Source of the DNA: RGIG1681 sp045650505
Lineage (GTDB): Bacteria; Bacillota; Clostridia; Christensenellales; UBA1242
Direction: 5' to 3'
Assembly: GCA_045650505.1 (NCBI GenBank)
Contig: JAZRRE010000002.1
Coordinates: 15,951 to 79,950 of the forward strand
DNA: 64,000 nt
Shown: positions 42,192 through 50,436 of the stretch, piece after piece
Position numbering within the stretch: position 1 is the first letter of the stretch
How the letters are laid out: the number at the start of each line of letters is the position of its first letter
The notes under the pieces: model-generated
Told to the model about the DNA's origin: nothing
What the model saw: only the letters and a program-made list of their open reading frames with translations
Database searches by the model: none
Translations under genes and position numbers: made by a program

Positions 42192-42893
42192 ATGAACAAC
42201 TTATTATATGAAAATAATAACCATGTGTTATTAAAAGGCAAAATTAAAGAACTTCCAACTTATTCACATACTGTAATGGGAGAAGGATTTTTTGAAATGT
42301 TTGTGGAGGTTGAGAGACTTTCAGAAGAAGTTGATGTTCTTCCGGTAACAATCTCTGAAAGATTGATTGAGAATTTTAAAATTGGAGATGAAATTGGCAT
42401 ATCTGGTCAATTTAGAAGTTATAACAAACTTGAAGATGGTAGAAGCAAATTGATGCTTACAATTTTTGTTAAAGAACTAGTAAATCCAAAAGATATGAGT
42501 GAAATAAATCAAATTTATTTAATTGGGTATATTTGCAAAGAACCGATTTATAGAACAACTCCATTTGGCAGAGAAATATGTGATATGCTTCTTGCTGTTA
42601 ACAGGGCATATAATAAGAGCGATTATTTGCCTTGTATTTCTTGGGGAAGAAATGCAAGATTTGTTCGAGATTTAGATGTTGGAGAAAAACTTGAAGTACA
42701 GGGAAGAATTCAAAGCAGAAAATATCAAAAACATAAAGATGATGGAACTGTTGAAAGTAAAGAGGCTTATGAAATTTCACTTTCAAGTGTTGTGCTTGCT
42801 CATGAACAGAATTATTCAACTTTAAATGAGTTTGAAATGAAAGAGGATATGGAAGCTAGACTTGCAGGAAAAACTGCAGAAAATCTAATTTAA
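42192..42893 (+). CDS. SSB-like protein with two OB-fold regions
   Basis: The 233 residues appear to hold two OB-like halves. The N-terminal one (about 10-90) is divergent. The second (about 100-200: QIYLIGYICKEPIYRTTPFGREICDMLLAVNR, LPCISWGRNARF, GEKLEVQGRIQSRKY) resembles bacterial single-stranded DNA-binding proteins. The acidic DDDIPF-type tail of a replicative SSB is absent, so it is probably an accessory SSB, possibly expressed with the deacetylase 16 bases upstream. AAGGA precedes ATG. Confidence 0.7.
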   Translation: MNNLLYENNNHVLLKGKIKELPTYSHTVMGEGFFEMFVEVERLSEEVDVLPVTISERLIENFKIGDEIGISGQFRSYNKLEDGRSKLMLTIFVKELVNPKDMSEINQIYLIGYICKEPIYRTTPFGREICDMLLAVNRAYNKSDYLPCISWGRNARFVRDLDVGEKLEVQGRIQSRKYQKHKDDGTVESKEAYEISLSSVVLAHEQNYSTLNEFEMKEDMEARLAGKTAENLI

Positions 42894-42946
42894 AATAAAA
42901 AAACTATGCGGTTTTTGGCAAATTAGAAGAAATTTTGCATAAAAAC

Positions 42947-42980
42947 AAAACACTTTATCAAATTTGATAAAGTGTTTTTT
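42947..42980. terminator. Bidirectional terminator between SSB-like and XRE genes
   Basis: Perfect 16-bp palindrome, AAAACACTTTATCAAA with its complement, giving U-tracts on both strands between convergent genes. Confidence 0.92.
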
Positions 42981-42985
42981 AGTGA

Positions 42986-44050
42986 TTAGTTTTCAGTTTT
43001 TTTCTTTCTTTTGAAGTGTTTAAACAATCCAAATATTAAAAGAAATGTTGCAGTTGCAAATAAACATAAGAATATAATAAGATGAATATTTGGTTCAAAT
43101 GTTTCGCTTGTTATCCATTTTGTAAAATTCGCATTAAAGATATTGATGTCGTTTAGTTTTTGTCCAAGTAATTTATTTGTAACTTTAATAAATGGAATAA
43201 TTAAATAAATTAAATTGATAAAATATAATATCAAACTTGACCTTATTAGTTTATTAAATTTTAAAAATTTAACGCACATTAATAGGTTTAAAAATAAGAA
43301 GCAACATAGTGCAATAGGAAGTGCAAGTGAAAGATACCAATGAGTTGGAGTATATTTATTAATTACGCAGAATAAATCAATTGTAATTAAGAGAATATTA
43401 AGCATAACAAAATCAATGGCAATTGAAACAAAATCTTTATATTTTTTAATCTTTTCAAAAGCTTTATATTTCGATATATAAATTGGAACAAAAATAATAA
43501 ATAGTCCAAACAAAATAGAAACAGCAGGAATGGCAAACCAATTGCCTTTTGTATAAATTGAGCAGACTCCTAAAAGAACAATAAGTGCGGCATACATTGA
43601 TGCGGGTAATATTATAAGTTTATGTTTTTTTATAAGTTTAGGTAGATTTGTGAAAGTAAATGCAAGTACAAGTGAAAACAAAACAATCCAAAACCATGAA
43701 AGAGTTTTGTTTATTACAAGGTTGCAAATAAAGCAAGGAATAAGTGCAACTATATATGAGATGATAAAAAACAAATCCCAAGATTTTGAAAAAATCCTCC
43801 ATTTTCTTGCTTCAGCTTTTTCTTCTCTTGCCTTAACATCGGTGCTTGCCGTGATTAGTTCATGTTCAGTTACTTCTAAAATTTCAGCAAGTTTAGATAT
43901 CAGTATAATGTCTGGATGGGCAACATCTTTTTCCCATTTGCTAATTGCTGACTCCGAAACATAAAGTTGTTTTGCAAGTTCTTTTTGGGTTAAGTTTTTT
44001 TCTTGTCGTTTTTGTTTTAAATATTCACCAAAAGAATTTTTTGCGTTCAT
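42986..44050 (-). CDS. Membrane-anchored XRE-family regulator
   Basis: The 354 residues comprise an N-terminal Cro/C1-type helix-turn-helix (about 8-65: LTQKELAKQLYVSESAISKWEKD) and a short basic linker. About eight hydrophobic helices (about 92-345) follow, with a basic C-terminus. Such proteins are thought to sense membrane or envelope signals. The promoter has an extended -10 (TGA-TATAAT, minus strand, 44081-44076). A CTAA-N5-TTAG element (44085-44097) just upstream could be its operator. AAGGAG precedes the ATG. Confidence 0.75.
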   Translation of the reverse strand: MNAKNSFGEYLKQKRQEKNLTQKELAKQLYVSESAISKWEKDVAHPDIILISKLAEILEVTEHELITASTDVKAREEKAEARKWRIFSKSWDLFFIISYIVALIPCFICNLVINKTLSWFWIVLFSLVLAFTFTNLPKLIKKHKLIILPASMYAALIVLLGVCSIYTKGNWFAIPAVSILFGLFIIFVPIYISKYKAFEKIKKYKDFVSIAIDFVMLNILLITIDLFCVINKYTPTHWYLSLALPIALCCFLFLNLLMCVKFLKFNKLIRSSLILYFINLIYLIIPFIKVTNKLLGQKLNDINIFNANFTKWITSETFEPNIHLIIFLCLFATATFLLIFGLFKHFKRKKKTEN

Positions 44051-44185
44051 AAGTTTTTCTCCTTACATCATCTTGATTATATCACTAAATGAATTAGACT
44101 GTATCATATTTTAAAAAAATTTCAACTTGAAAATTATTCAAGTGGTAATTTTATCAAGGTTTATAGAATATATTTTATAAAAATA

Positions 44186-44217
44186 AAAAAAATAAGATAA
44201 AACTATCTTATTTTTTT
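44186..44217. terminator. Terminator of the PlsC-like gene
   Basis: Stem AAAAAATAAGATA/TATCTTATTTTTT with a 4-6-nt loop; U-rich on both strands. It ends the minus-strand gene at 44221. Confidence 0.85.
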
Positions 44218-44220
44218 GTT

Positions 44221-45357
44221 TTATATTTCATCATACACTCTTTTTAAATCAGTTAAAATTAAGAAGTTTTCTTTATTATTTCCTTTAATCATAAATGATT
44301 TGTTGTTATTGAGTTTTATTTCAAGAGTATTTCCATTATGATAGATTGTTTCTTTAATGTCTTTAATTTTATAGGTTTTTGTTCCATCTAAAAAGTTGAT
44401 TTTAAAATGATTGCAGAAAACTTCGAGTGATGCAAGATTCATAACTTCTTTATCTTGATTTTCAAGTTTATGAAGTACTTCAATATTAGCATATTTAACC
44501 ATTAGTTTTTTATCGTCAAAGAATTGATTTTTCAAAACATCATATTGAAATTCGGCGAAACTATCAAAGTCTGTAATATTGCTTGAAAGCAAGAAATTTC
44601 CGTTTGTTGAACATTCAACAGCCGTTCCACAATTTTTACACTTAACGCAGTTAAATTCTGAATAAATAGAAAACAAATTTTTGCAATTAGGGCAGGCATA
44701 AAAAATTGATTCAAGCCCTTCAGCCTTTGCATTTGAGTAAATATATGGATTATATTTATGTGAATAAATTGTTGCAGATGAAGGCATATAGTTGTTGAAT
44801 GCTTCGCAAATTTCTTCACTTGTCAAACCATCTCTGCTGGTGTATTTAAAAGTGAATTGGTTGTGGAATCTTGTTTCACAGCGTCTTATTTGTTTAGACC
44901 AAATTGGTGCGGCAAAATATGTTCCAACTAAACTCAAAAATTTTATATTATACTTTGTTTCATGCAAAAATTGTGTTACAGATTCACTAACTTTGTCTGT
45001 TTTTCCATAAATGGTAATATTTTTTTCAGGAAAGACAACAACGGAAATTAAAGCCTCTTTAAGTCTTGCAAAAGAACTTAAAATCTGCTTTCTTTCTTCA
45101 CTTGAAAGTGTGCCATCATAAAGTTTTTGAATGACAGAATCTTTCAAAAACACAAAGTGTCCTTTTAGTGTGTTGCTGATTAAAGTTCTGTCAAAAAGGG
45201 TGGTTTTATTGCATACAAACAAAAATGGGTGCATAATGTTAATTTTATTTTTTATGTAATTAAATTTATGCGCTGTGATTTTTGATTTTAAAAAACCATC
45301 TGGAAATTCGAAGTAGTCTTCGTTAATGAACATTTTTATGTATTTGTTTTTTCTCAT
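44221..45357 (-). CDS. PlsC-like acyltransferase homologue with zinc ribbon
   Basis: The 378 residues have an N-terminal half resembling the lysophospholipid acyltransferase fold. The NHx4D motif reads NKTTLFD (50-56), with Lys replacing the catalytic His, and the FPEG motif reads VVFPEKN (108-113). A four-Cys zinc ribbon (CPNC...CVKCKNC, about 223-245) and a strand-rich C-terminal domain follow. Catalysis by the usual mechanism is doubtful. The transcript is probably leaderless. It may be an acyl-binding or regulatory protein; function unknown. Confidence 0.55.
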   Translation of the reverse strand: MRKNKYIKMFINEDYFEFPDGFLKSKITAHKFNYIKNKINIMHPFLFVCNKTTLFDRTLISNTLKGHFVFLKDSVIQKLYDGTLSSEERKQILSSFARLKEALISVVVFPEKNITIYGKTDKVSESVTQFLHETKYNIKFLSLVGTYFAAPIWSKQIRRCETRFHNQFTFKYTSRDGLTSEEICEAFNNYMPSSATIYSHKYNPYIYSNAKAEGLESIFYACPNCKNLFSIYSEFNCVKCKNCGTAVECSTNGNFLLSSNITDFDSFAEFQYDVLKNQFFDDKKLMVKYANIEVLHKLENQDKEVMNLASLEVFCNHFKINFLDGTKTYKIKDIKETIYHNGNTLEIKLNNNKSFMIKGNNKENFLILTDLKRVYDEI

Positions 45358-45363
45358 AATCTT

Positions 45364-45391
45364 ATTATATACAAAATTTGGCTAATATCAA
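45364..45391 (-). promoter_or_regulatory. Promoter abutting the PlsC-like gene
   Basis: Minus strand: -35 TTGATA (45391-45386), 16 bp, -10 TATAAT (45369-45364). +1 is expected at 45357, the first base of the ATG. Confidence 0.6.
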
Positions 45392-45401
45392 ACAAAATAT
45401 T

Positions 45402-45430
45402 TTGCAAGTTGAAATAAATTGTAGTATAAT
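45402..45430 (+). promoter_or_regulatory. Promoter of the alpha-oxoamine synthase gene
   Basis: -35 TTGCAA (45402-45407), 17 bp, -10 TATAAT (45425-45430). A normal leader with TAGGAG follows. Confidence 0.6.
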
Positions 45431-45458
45431 GTAGCCATTAATTGACTAGGAGATTAAA

Positions 45459-46646
45459 ATGGACTTATTTCAAAAATGTAAAGACTATACAATTGTTGAA
45501 GAAGTAAAAAAAGCAGGAATTTATCCTTACTTTCATACTCTCGAATCAAAGCAAGACACCGTCGTTAATATGGAAGGTGGCAGAAAAATTATGATTGGTT
45601 CAAACAACTATCAAGGTCTTACAAGTGACCCTAGAGTTATTGCTGCCGCAGTTAAAGCAACAGAAGAATTTGGAACAGGTTGTTCTGGCTCAAGATTCTT
45701 AAATGGAACAACATCTCTTCACCTTGAACTTGAAAAAGAACTTGCAGAATTTTTGGGTAAAGAAGATTGCGTTACAGTTAGCACAGGATTCCAAACTAAT
45801 CTCGCAGTTATCTCTGCAATAGCAGGAAGAAAAGATTACATTTTCTGTGATAAAGAAAACCACGCAAGCATTTATGATGGTTGCAAACTTTCTTATGCAA
45901 AAATGGTTAGATTTAATCACTTAGATTATGATGAACTTGAAGAAAAACTTAAAGAAGTTCCAGAAGATGCAGGAATCTTAATCATCACTGATGGCATTTT
46001 TTCAATGACAGGTGACATTTGTGACCTTCCAAGGCTTGTTGAACTTAAAAAGAAATATGGTGCAAGACTTTTGGTTGATGACGCTCACTGCTTTGGTGTT
46101 CTTGGAAAAAACGGTGCAGGAACTGCTGAATATTTTGATTTGGTTGATGAAGTTGACCTTATTTGTGGAACATTCTCAAAATCACTTGCAAGTCTTGGTG
46201 GATACTGTGCTTGCTCGCATGAGGTTGCAGAATTCCTTCGTCACACTTCAAGACCATTCATTTTCAGTGCTTCAATCACTCCAGGTTGTTTGGCTGCAAC
46301 ACTTGAGGCGTTAAGAATTATTAAAGCTGAACCAGAAAGAGTTGCAAACCTTACAGAAGTTGCAGAATATATGAGAAAATGTTTAAGAGAAAGAGGGGTT
46401 AAGTTTGCTGATAGCAAAGCACCAATTATTGCACTTTTCACATATGAGCAAGAAACCACGCTTATGGTTTGTAAAAGACTTTTTGAAGAAGGTGTTTATG
46501 CAAACCCTGTTGTTCCTCCAGCAACACCTCCAGGTCAATGCTTGGTAAGAACAACATACACTGCAACACACACAAAAGAAGTTCTTGAAGAAGCTGCTGA
46601 CATTATTGCAAAAGTCTTTGCAGAATTCGGTTTAATTGAAAAATAA
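45459..46646 (+). CDS. Alpha-oxoamine synthase family enzyme (serine palmitoyltransferase/AONS-like)
   Basis: The 395-residue PLP-dependent fold type I enzyme condenses an amino acid with an acyl-CoA or acyl-ACP. Motifs: GSNNYQGLTSDPRV, GTGCSGSRFLNGTTSLHLELE, the ring-stacking His in DKENHASIYDGC, LLVDDAHCFGVLG, and the PLP lysine Lys241 in TFSKSLASLGGY. The sequence style (GSNNY, GSRFLNGT, DGIFSMTGDI) is close to bacterial serine palmitoyltransferases. AONS and 2-amino-3-ketobutyrate ligase cannot be excluded. No biotin genes lie nearby. Confidence 0.8.
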   Translation: MDLFQKCKDYTIVEEVKKAGIYPYFHTLESKQDTVVNMEGGRKIMIGSNNYQGLTSDPRVIAAAVKATEEFGTGCSGSRFLNGTTSLHLELEKELAEFLGKEDCVTVSTGFQTNLAVISAIAGRKDYIFCDKENHASIYDGCKLSYAKMVRFNHLDYDELEEKLKEVPEDAGILIITDGIFSMTGDICDLPRLVELKKKYGARLLVDDAHCFGVLGKNGAGTAEYFDLVDEVDLICGTFSKSLASLGGYCACSHEVAEFLRHTSRPFIFSASITPGCLAATLEALRIIKAEPERVANLTEVAEYMRKCLRERGVKFADSKAPIIALFTYEQETTLMVCKRLFEEGVYANPVVPPATPPGQCLVRTTYTATHTKEVLEEAADIIAKVFAEFGLIEK

Positions 46647-46657
46647 TTAAATAAAAC

Positions 46658-46688
46658 AAAAACACTAACATTTGTTGGTGTTTTTTTT
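46658..46688 (+). terminator. Terminator after the alpha-oxoamine synthase gene
   Basis: Stem AAAAACACTAACA/TGTTGGTGTTTTT with a very short loop and a T-run. Confidence 0.88.
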
Positions 46689-46697
46689 ATTTTGATA

Positions 46698-46726
46698 TTG
46701 AATTTTATAAATATTACATTTATAAT
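46698..46726 (+). promoter_or_regulatory. Promoter of the unknown paralogue pair
   Basis: -35 TTGAAT (46698-46703), 17 bp, perfect -10 TATAAT (46721-46726). Confidence 0.65.
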
Positions 46727-46746
46727 AATTGTTGATAGAGGAAATT

Positions 46747-47409
46747 ATGGAAAAGAAAGTAAATAATATATATAATTTATCATGCAATTGGTATATGCCT
46801 GAGTTAGATGAAGAAAATTATTCGCTTCCAATGTTTATATCGGGTGAATGGTCAGAGAATGAAGATGGAATGATTCATAATTCATTTTCAGGAAAATTTG
46901 TTTCATTTGAAGATAATACTTTGCTTGGCTATGCAGTAGATGAAAAGAAATCTAAAATCAACCAATTAATCATTGGAACGATTATAGAAGGCAAAGGTGT
47001 TACATTCTGCAAAATTTACGATGATGATTTTATTTCTAATCCAACATATTATCATGTGTTTGCAAATTCATTAGCAAATAATATGGGTTTAACAGATTCT
47101 TATTATGGTGAGTTCTTCTCAAGAGGCTTATTGCCAGATTTTAAAAGATTGGGTTTAACTTCAGTTCAAGCGAAAAAATTAACTCGCGATGAAGCAGAAA
47201 TCAAACGAATTATTGAAGTTTATAATAAAATGTATGAACATATCAAAGGTAGTGAAATAATTGGTGGACTTGCTTTAGATGTTATTGAAGGTTTGAATCC
47301 AGAAGAAACAACAAAATTGATAAGTGATTTTGCTGATGAAATGTTACACGCAGATTTGCCGGTTGTGCTTCAACAAGAGATTTGCACAGCGCAACCAGGA
47401 AATCAATAA
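46747..47409 (+). CDS. Unknown protein, first of a paralogous pair
   Basis: The 220-residue product is not recognised. It shares with the next gene VNNIYNLSCNWY near the N-terminus, a LLGYAVDE motif, a central strand IIGTIIEGKGVTFCKIY, SYYGEFFSR, and a helical C-terminal third. It is predicted as a soluble beta-rich domain followed by helices, with no signal peptide. ATG 46747 is preceded by AGAGGA; a TTG upstream was not chosen. It may be a small binding module. Function unknown. Confidence 0.6.
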   Translation: MEKKVNNIYNLSCNWYMPELDEENYSLPMFISGEWSENEDGMIHNSFSGKFVSFEDNTLLGYAVDEKKSKINQLIIGTIIEGKGVTFCKIYDDDFISNPTYYHVFANSLANNMGLTDSYYGEFFSRGLLPDFKRLGLTSVQAKKLTRDEAEIKRIIEVYNKMYEHIKGSEIIGGLALDVIEGLNPEETTKLISDFADEMLHADLPVVLQQEICTAQPGNQ

Positions 47410-47429
47410 TAAATTTTGGAGATAATAAA

Positions 47430-48023
47430 ATGGAATTAAATGTTAAAAATGTATATAATATCAATTGTGATTGGTTTGCTCATGGAAAGGATGCGGCAGG
47501 AAATAGCAAAAACAGTTGGAATGGAGAAATTGTTGTTTTAGGCAATAATTCATGTTTTGGTTATGCAACTGATAATGGACATAAATCACCAACACATTTG
47601 CTTGTTGGAGCCATGGTTGAAGGAAGTGGTTTAACCATTTGCAAAATTCATTTGACAAATTCTGTTTATGACCCAATTATATTTGATGCGTTTGCTAATC
47701 ATGCAGGTGAAGAAAATTCATATTATGGTGAATTTTTGGCAAAAACATATTTCAATTATGTTCCTATGGGTGTTACAACCATAAAAACTCAAGAAATGAA
47801 AGTTTCAAGAGAAGATATTGAAAAGATTGCAGAAACATATGATAAAATGCAAAAAACAATTGAAGGTAGGGTTGATATAACTTCATTAACACTTAAAGAG
47901 TATAATGAGTTAGATTATAATGATATGTCAACAAAACTTCAAATTGTTGCAAATAATGAGTATAATAATGATTTACCAGACATTTTATTAAATAAAACAG
48001 GTTCTCAACCAAGTAGTAATTAG
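47430..48023 (+). CDS. Unknown protein, second of a paralogous pair
   Basis: The 197-residue product is a tandem-duplication relative of the gene before it: VKNVYNINCDWF, CFGYATDNG, LLVGAMVEGSGLTICKIH, SYYGEFLAK, and a helical end. Identity is moderate and spread along the whole length, so the duplication is not recent. TTGGAG precedes ATG 47430, 20 bases after the first gene, in one operon. No known domain was recognised. Confidence 0.6.
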   Translation: MELNVKNVYNINCDWFAHGKDAAGNSKNSWNGEIVVLGNNSCFGYATDNGHKSPTHLLVGAMVEGSGLTICKIHLTNSVYDPIIFDAFANHAGEENSYYGEFLAKTYFNYVPMGVTTIKTQEMKVSREDIEKIAETYDKMQKTIEGRVDITSLTLKEYNELDYNDMSTKLQIVANNEYNNDLPDILLNKTGSQPSSN

Positions 48024-48027
48024 GTAT

Positions 48028-48060
48028 TAAAAAAACAGGTTATGAAACCTGTTTTTTTTA
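48028..48060. terminator. Bidirectional terminator between paralogue pair and Cys-rich gene
   Basis: Stem AAAAAAACAGGTT/AACCTGTTTTTTT with a 4-nt loop, between convergent genes. Confidence 0.92.
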
Positions 48061-48324
48061 TTTTTCTTCATCTTCGTCATCGTCAAGACCATACATTTTG
48101 TAAAAATCATCAAGTGATGGCTCACCAGCAGTCATATCGATTTTGTCGATAGGAATTTCAACAAAACCTTTTTCGTTTGTGTTATATTCACTTATGCAAG
48201 CACCACAGTTGTCGCAAATTTTGGTAGGGTCTAAATCGCATCTGTCACATTCACCGCAGTCATTACATTTTTTATCATCTTCAAGAACACACATTCCGTG
48301 TTCATCACCATGTTTAATTTTCAT
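48058..48324 (-). CDS. Small Cys-rich, acidic putative metal-binding protein
   Basis: The 88 residues contain eight Cys clustered in CVLEDDKKCNDCGECDRC and CDNCGAC (residues 12-42), which fits a zinc ribbon or Fe-S ligand set. They are followed by an acidic C-terminus (GLDDDEDEEK). AAGGAG precedes the ATG. No transmembrane segment. Function unknown; a metal-binding adaptor or ferredoxin-like protein is possible. Confidence 0.6.
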   Translation of the reverse strand: MKIKHGDEHGMCVLEDDKKCNDCGECDRCDLDPTKICDNCGACISEYNTNEKGFVEIPIDKIDMTAGEPSLDDFYKMYGLDDDEDEEK

Positions 48325-48390
48325 AAATTCTCCTTATAACATATTTATTATAAAATTAAAATTTGAAAATATCAAGATTATTTCACAAAA

Positions 48391-49596
48391 TTAAAGAACT
48401 TTAGCAGGTTCAATAATTTTATTATTAATTTTCGAAATCAATGAATTTGCTTTGTTTAGCAACAAAACTGAAATGAATTTTGCAATCATAAAAATAATAA
48501 TGATAATTGATATTGAGTATTTTATTGGAATAAATGTGTATATCACAATTCCAATAACATAAGAGATTATTTCAGCAACAAGCCCATATATTCCGTAAAA
48601 ATAAGTGTGTTCTTCTTTGTTTTCATTTAAAATAGGGAATTTGATGCTGTTAAAAAGATCAGCATTTTCTTTGTTTGTGTAAGTTGCACTTGCAATTTGG
48701 TTAATAAAATAATAAACCACATATGTTATTTTGTTAGGGAATGCAATGAGTAGTATTGATGATGCAATCAATACTAATATTGATGAGTTTAAAACTATAT
48801 TTCTTGACTTTTTGAATTTAACAAAAATTGGAAGCCAAAAAATTGTTACAACATATGCAATTGTTGAGTAAATTCCAATTGAAAACTCACTTCCAATTTC
48901 CATAAACAACATAATAGGAATAAGTGTTGCAACAACACCAGCTTCTGACATTCTTTTAAAACTGTGAGCAAGATAGATATATTTCATATGAGGGTATTCT
49001 TTGCAGTCTTTCATATATCCTTTTGGTCTAAAAATAAAGTCAGCACCTGTCGAATTCATTTGAAAACTTAAAATGAACATTATCACAACGATTATCAGCA
49101 TTAAACTAAACAAGATAAACACATTCACATAAGCAAAGAGATATGAAACAATTAAACTGAATGTAACTTTAACAACAGTGTTAAAAACCACTTTCGTTGC
49201 TAAAAATTTGTCAGATTCTTGTTTATCTACAAATTGAATAGTTGCAATTTCTTGTGGTATGTAAAAACACATATTTTTAACATATCTTAATGAATTAATA
49301 AATATTAACGCGAATGCAAAACCCGAATTTATTGTCATTGATAAAATAATTAAGATAAATGACAATATAAAACTGCTTCGATATATCCAGGTTGCGGTTT
49401 TTCCGTTCAAGATTTTATAAAAAGGATAATAAAGAATGATAGCAATAATAACGCCAACCATATAACAAGCGAAAATGTATGTTATATTTGTTGTTACATT
49501 TTGCAAAATGTAAATATTAAAAAACAACTCATAAAAAACATCTAAAAAACAAATGAGTGATGAAATTGAAATAATAACTTTTTTTTCTTTTGTCAT
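48391..49596 (-). CDS. MFS-type membrane transporter
   Basis: The 401 residues have about 12 hydrophobic helices, with a central cytoplasmic loop (STGADFIFRPKGYMKDCKEYPHMKY, about 190-215) separating two six-helix halves. The substrate is not predictable. ATG 49596 was chosen over an upstream TTG because TAGGA is correctly spaced only for the ATG. It is followed upstream by the NUDIX gene on the same strand, 24 bases away. Confidence 0.6.
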   Translation of the reverse strand: MTKEKKVIISISSLICFLDVFYELFFNIYILQNVTTNITYIFACYMVGVIIAIILYYPFYKILNGKTATWIYRSSFILSFILIILSMTINSGFAFALIFINSLRYVKNMCFYIPQEIATIQFVDKQESDKFLATKVVFNTVVKVTFSLIVSYLFAYVNVFILFSLMLIIVVIMFILSFQMNSTGADFIFRPKGYMKDCKEYPHMKYIYLAHSFKRMSEAGVVATLIPIMLFMEIGSEFSIGIYSTIAYVVTIFWLPIFVKFKKSRNIVLNSSILVLIASSILLIAFPNKITYVVYYFINQIASATYTNKENADLFNSIKFPILNENKEEHTYFYGIYGLVAEIISYVIGIVIYTFIPIKYSISIIIIIFMIAKFISVLLLNKANSLISKINNKIIEPAKVL

Positions 49597-49620
49597 AAAA
49601 ATCAAATCCTAAATAAATTA

Positions 49621-50169
49621 TTATATAAATATTTTGTCAAAAATCTCAAAGATTTGGTCATAAATTTTGTGGTTTCTAAAAGCAAGTTCGCTGTCACCTG
49701 ATTTAAGCCTTGTTTTGAATTCTTCATAATTCATATAAACAACTTCTGAAAGTTCTTCTTTTTGAATGGTTATTTTAGAAATTGGAATATCTGCTAAAAT
49801 ATAAAAGTGATTAGAAAAACAATGATTTGTGTCGTTTCTGCCTCTGGTAACCAAAAGTTTGTTGATTGGATAACTTGAAACATCAACACCAAGTTCTTCT
49901 TGAATTTCTCGAATAACGGTTTCTTCAAGAGTATCAAAACCAGAAACATGACCCATACAAAGTGCTAGTTTGTTTGGATTAGACTTTTTGTTTGCAGCTC
50001 TTCTTTGAAGCAAAATGGTTTTATCTTTTGGGTTTAAAATCCAAAGAGCAATTTCGTTGTGCCACAATAAATTTTCGTGAACAACGCTTCGTTTTTCAAG
50101 TTTGTTTGTTGAATTGCCGTATTCATCTAAAACGAGTAGCATTTCTTCATTGTTTAAAACTTCTTTCAT
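49621..50169 (-). CDS. NUDIX hydrolase (IDI/YfcD-like)
   Basis: The 182 residues start at the ATG preceded by GGAG. The Nudix box is GHVSGF-D-TLEETVI-REIQEELG, matching Gx5Ex7REUxEExGU except Asp for the first Glu. The segment HNEIALWILNPKDKTILLQRRA is typical of the isopentenyl-diphosphate isomerase-like NUDIX group. The substrate is unknown. A longer upstream frame has no ribosome binding site. Confidence 0.85.
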   Translation of the reverse strand: MKEVLNNEEMLLVLDEYGNSTNKLEKRSVVHENLLWHNEIALWILNPKDKTILLQRRAANKKSNPNKLALCMGHVSGFDTLEETVIREIQEELGVDVSSYPINKLLVTRGRNDTNHCFSNHFYILADIPISKITIQKEELSEVVYMNYEEFKTRLKSGDSELAFRNHKIYDQIFEIFDKIFI

Positions 50170-50214
50170 AATTATCTCCAAACATATTTTAGCATAATAA
50201 AAATAAATTGTCAT

Positions 50215-50247
50215 GAAAAAAGACCACTTGATTTCAAGTGGTCTTTT
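50215..50247 (-). terminator. Terminator of tRNA-Trp
   Basis: Minus-strand stem AAAAGACCACTTGA/TCAAGTGGTCTTTT with six T residues, just downstream of the tRNA. Confidence 0.92.
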
Positions 50248-50250
50248 GTT

Positions 50251-50324
50251 TGGCAGGGGTGGAAGGAGTCGAACCCTCCTCTGGAGTTTTGGAGACTCTC
50301 ATTCTACCGATGAACTACACCCCT
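50251..50324 (-). tRNA. tRNA-Trp (anticodon CCA)
   Basis: The 74-nt cloverleaf is on the minus strand. The acceptor AGGGGTG pairs with CACCCCT, and the discriminator is G with encoded CCA. D arm is GTTC/GAAT. The anticodon loop is CTCCAAA, with T33 and anticodon CCA (complement at 50290-50292). T arm is GAGGG-TTCGACT-CCTTC. It has its own promoter and terminator. Confidence 0.96.
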
Positions 50325-50336
50325 AACAACAAAAAG

Positions 50337-50366
50337 AGTATATCATAAATTTAAGTTTTATGTCAA
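50337..50366 (-). promoter_or_regulatory. Promoter of tRNA-Trp
   Basis: Minus strand: perfect -35 TTGACA (50366-50361), 18 bp, -10 TATACT (50342-50337) preceded by TGA (extended -10). Confidence 0.75.
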
Positions 50367-50436
50367 TATATTTTTGCCATAATTTAATTGTTAAAAGTGT
50401 TTATTTGTGATAATATATTTTTGATAGGAGAGTTTT

